A stretch of DNA of 64,000 bases from Streptomyces sp. NBC_01716 (GTDB taxonomy: Bacteria > Actinomycetota > Actinomycetes > Streptomycetales > Streptomycetaceae): positions 7,564,001-7,628,000 of the forward strand of contig NZ_CP109181.1 of the NCBI RefSeq assembly GCF_036248275.1, read 5' to 3'. Shown here one piece after another: positions 62,088 through 64,000 of this stretch. Made by a program: the position numbers and the translations under genes. The notes under the pieces were generated by a model that saw nothing but the letters and a program-made list of their open reading frames with translations, was not told the DNA's origin and did not search any database. The first letter of the stretch is position 1; the number at the start of each line of letters is the position of its first letter.

Positions 62088-62230
62088 GTGTGGTTACTCC
62101 CTCCCGGTGCACCCGACCGACCCTCTCGTTGTTACCAGTACCTAACATTTTCGGCTTCCCGGTGGCCATGTGACCTGGGGTGAGCTACCTTTGGTGTTAT
62201 TGGCGATTAACATTTGACGGAAGGGTCGTC

Positions 62231-62419
62231 ATGGACTTCATCCTTATGACCGAGGGGGACACCCCGGTCGGGCTCACGCATGAGCACCGGCATCGGGAGC
62301 TGATCGAGGTGCTGGCGGAGCGGGTGGGCTTCGATGCCTTCGGCAGCTCCGAGCAGCACGTCACCCTGGGCACGGCATCGGTCGCCGCACACACTGCCCG
62401 CGAGGTGTGGAATGGCTAA
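62231..62419 (+). pseudogene. LLM monooxygenase N-terminal remnant (module B)
   Basis: The ATG at 62231 begins MDFILMTEGDTPVGLTHEHR and continues to FGSSEQHVTLGTASV, matching the first 51 residues of the intact copies with a two-residue loss (IEVLAERVG against IEEVLLAERVG). The last residues (AAHTAREVWNG) are foreign. The stop overlaps the flavin reductase start. It is more diverged than copies 1 and 2 are from each other. Confidence 0.85.
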
Positions 62420-62912
62420 TCAAGTTCAGGGACTGGATGCGGCCGCCTTCCGCTCGGCGCTGGCTCAGTTCCCTTCAGGTGTGACGATCGTGACGACCCG
62501 AGGCGCCGGCGGCGCGCCGCACGGATTCACCGCGAGCTCTTTCGCGGCGTTGTCACTTGACCCGCCACTCATTCTCGTTTGTCTGGACCAAGGAGCGGAC
62601 TGCTTCCCGGCCTTCATGGCGGCTGAGCAGTTCGTGGTGAACATCGTGACGCCCGAACATGCGAAGTTGGCCATGAGGTTCGCCACGAAGGGCGAGAACA
62701 AGTTCGCACACGGGAGCTTCGAATCCGACGAAAATGGTCATCCGATACTGTCCGACGCCGCCGCGGTCATCCGCTGCGAGCTGGAGGAGGCAGTACCCGG
62801 AGGAGATCACGTAATTCTCATCGGCCGAGTGCACGACGCCCGGATGGGTGGCGGCAAGCCGGTGACGTGGTATCGAGGCGATTTCCTCCACCTCGGGGAG
62901 AGCGTTGCATGA
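62412..62912 (+). CDS. Flavin reductase-domain protein, intact
   Basis: The product is a 166-residue FMN-binding flavin reductase that would supply FMNH2 to the LLM monooxygenase. It shows RSALAQFPSGVTIVTTRGAG, then GFTASSFAALSLDPPLILVC, and the His of GGDHVILIGRVHDARMGGGK, all typical of the HpaC/ActVB group. The ATG at 62412 overlaps the LLM remnant. It is the undamaged counterpart of the truncated gene at 39106-39474. Confidence 0.92.
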   Translation: MANQVQGLDAAAFRSALAQFPSGVTIVTTRGAGGAPHGFTASSFAALSLDPPLILVCLDQGADCFPAFMAAEQFVVNIVTPEHAKLAMRFATKGENKFAHGSFESDENGHPILSDAAAVIRCELEEAVPGGDHVILIGRVHDARMGGGKPVTWYRGDFLHLGESVA

Positions 62913-63000
62913 ACCACATCGAGCACAGATCGACAGCTGTGGTGGACCGCGGCGCGCGCCGTGGTGCAACCCTCCGCTCAAGCCGTGCTGCGACCGTACG

Positions 63001-63366
63001 GTGAGCGACCCCGTGAAGACCGACCGCGTGAAGATCGGGAACGTGCTGCACCCGGTGGCCGACGTCAACGCCGCCGTGCGCTTTTACACCGACACCTTCG
63101 GCCTGGCCCCGATGTTCGTCGACGGCGACCGCTACGCCGCTCTCGACGCCGGCAGCACTACGTTGGCCCTGACCGGCCCGGCCGAGGACGTCACCGGCGG
63201 GGCGCCCGCGGCCTCGTTCAAGGTCCCCGACGTGGCCTCGGCACTCGCAGGCCTCGTGCAGGGCGGCGGGTCCGTAGTCCGGGAGCCCGAGCACGGCCCG
63301 CATGAGGTCCGGGCCGTAGCCCGGGACCCATGGGGCAACACCGTGGTGATCTACGGACCGCAGTAG
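63001..63366 (+). CDS. VOC (glyoxalase/dioxygenase-fold) family protein
   Basis: The product is a 121-residue protein with the vicinal-oxygen-chelate pattern: VLHPVADVNAAVRFYTDTFG near the start, RYAALDAGSTTLALTG in the middle and VRAVARDPWGNTVVIYGPQ at the end. The first metal His is present (LHPV) and a DPWGN loop with following VVIY is typical. The GTG at 63001 is a plausible start; GTG at 63013 is an alternative. It follows the flavin reductase by 88 bp and may belong to the same transcript. Its reaction is unknown. Confidence 0.8.
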   Translation: MSDPVKTDRVKIGNVLHPVADVNAAVRFYTDTFGLAPMFVDGDRYAALDAGSTTLALTGPAEDVTGGAPAASFKVPDVASALAGLVQGGGSVVREPEHGPHEVRAVARDPWGNTVVIYGPQ

Positions 63367-63948
63367 GAGAGTCCGGTAGCGGGCCTCCGGCCTCCGGCTT
63401 GCCCTCAGACCGAGACGTCAGGGCGCGTCTCCGGCCGGGGCCCTCATACCCGATGAACATTCCTGTTCGTGCCTCTCTCCGGCCGTCGACCAGATCCTCG
63501 ACCTTTTCACGCCGGAACGACGTGCGAGGCCCAGGCGCCCACACGCTCCCCTGGTCACCCGCCCCCAAAGCCCGGAAGGTTTCCGTGCATTCCGACTTCC
63601 CTCCGCCTTCACCCGATCGCCCGCCGACGCCGGACCCATCGCTCGAAGCCCTCCGCCGTCGACACGGTGAAGGCCCCCTCGAAGCCCCCCGCGCATAGCT
63701 GCCGCCAACGCTGCCCCTCGTGCATCGGCATAGCGCTGTCCTTGTTGACCGACATCCCCGCAGCCCACGTGTACGGGCACACGACCCTGTGGCTTTTTAC
63801 GCTTGCCTCAGGCCAGGGAGACGAGCAGGAATGACTCTACGTTTTTCGCGGACCGGTCACTCTCACTTTGGCCTCGGTGTACTGCTGCTTCTTGCTCAAA
63901 AGATACGCGACAGCGGACGTTATACCCTCACTGACCTATTCTCCCTGC
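63367..63948. other. 580-bp gap, nothing recognised
   Basis: Only short low-complexity frames are present on either strand. Confidence 0.4.
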
Positions 63949-64000
63949 GTGCTGCTTAGCCGCAGCGCGCGAATTGCCGCGGCTCTGGTGACGCTCGCGA
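63949..64000 (+). CDS. Possible start of a secreted protein (cut by window edge)
   Basis: A GTG at 63949 opens VLLSRSARIAAALVTLA and runs off the window. The basic-then-hydrophobic pattern resembles a signal peptide. No clear ribosome-binding site is seen, so this is tentative. Confidence 0.25.
   Translation, partial: MLLSRSARIAAALVTLA

Noticed and set aside
1..64000. tRNA or rRNA genes and a tRNA attachment site for the integrase relics.
   Set aside because: No cloverleaf-like or rRNA sequence was recognised by eye; a dedicated search would be needed to exclude one.

Overview
The window is high-GC actinobacterial DNA, almost certainly Streptomyces or a close relative. GTG starts, dense lipoprotein, Tat and TetR genes, Streptomyces-type acyl-CoA carboxylase beta and epsilon subunits and a Streptomyces-style adenylate kinase all point that way. 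It reads as an accessory region: intact genes alternate with more than a dozen truncated, chimeric or frameshifted genes, IS5-family relics, a MITE, a decayed tyrosine-recombinase trio and displaced scraps of core genes (adk with the tail of secY; the 5' half of lipA).

Layout. 0-6.4 kb: a sugar-uptake locus (Tat-exported protein, LacI regulator, FAD oxidoreductase, ABC binding protein and two permeases). 6.4-12.4 kb: small secreted or membrane proteins, a 175-bp MITE, an AraC regulator and a DinB protein. 12.4-15.7 kb: an IS5 relic and a three-gene recombinase module with two +1 frameshifts. 15.7-18.1 kb: MerR regulator with a two-gene drug-type ABC exporter. 18.2-22.3 kb: a run of broken oxidoreductases. 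22.4-25.8 kb: CocE-type hydrolase and quinone oxidoreductase divergent from a TetR gene with two operator-like palindromes. 25.9-28.1 kb: relics.

28-63 kb is an acyl-CoA catabolic island: 3-hydroxyacyl-CoA and acyl-CoA dehydrogenases, P450, DUF35 protein, two acyl-CoA ligases, two crotonases, FMN-dependent (LLM) monooxygenases with flavin reductases, creatininase-family amidohydrolase, MHS-type transporter, biotin-dependent carboxylase (alpha, beta, epsilon) with a mutase fragment, and a pyruvate-dehydrogenase-type E1. A plausible but unproven reading is uptake of an organic acid or cyclic compound, CoA activation, flavin-dependent oxygenation, beta-oxidation and propionyl-CoA carboxylation.

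The most notable structure is a duplicated LLM / flavin reductase // creatininase / TetR module whose two copies (39.1-43.5 and 61.0-62.9 kb) have decayed reciprocally, so that together they keep one intact copy of each gene. A third, nearly identical LLM copy forms a 1.29-kb direct repeat. Two cis-regulatory families link distant loci: a 13-bp palindrome (GGNACTSAGTNCC), paired at about 21-bp spacing beside two TetR genes and a TetR remnant, and a TGAGCA-N3-TGCTCA palindrome shared by an Lrp gene and the dehydrogenase E1 gene.
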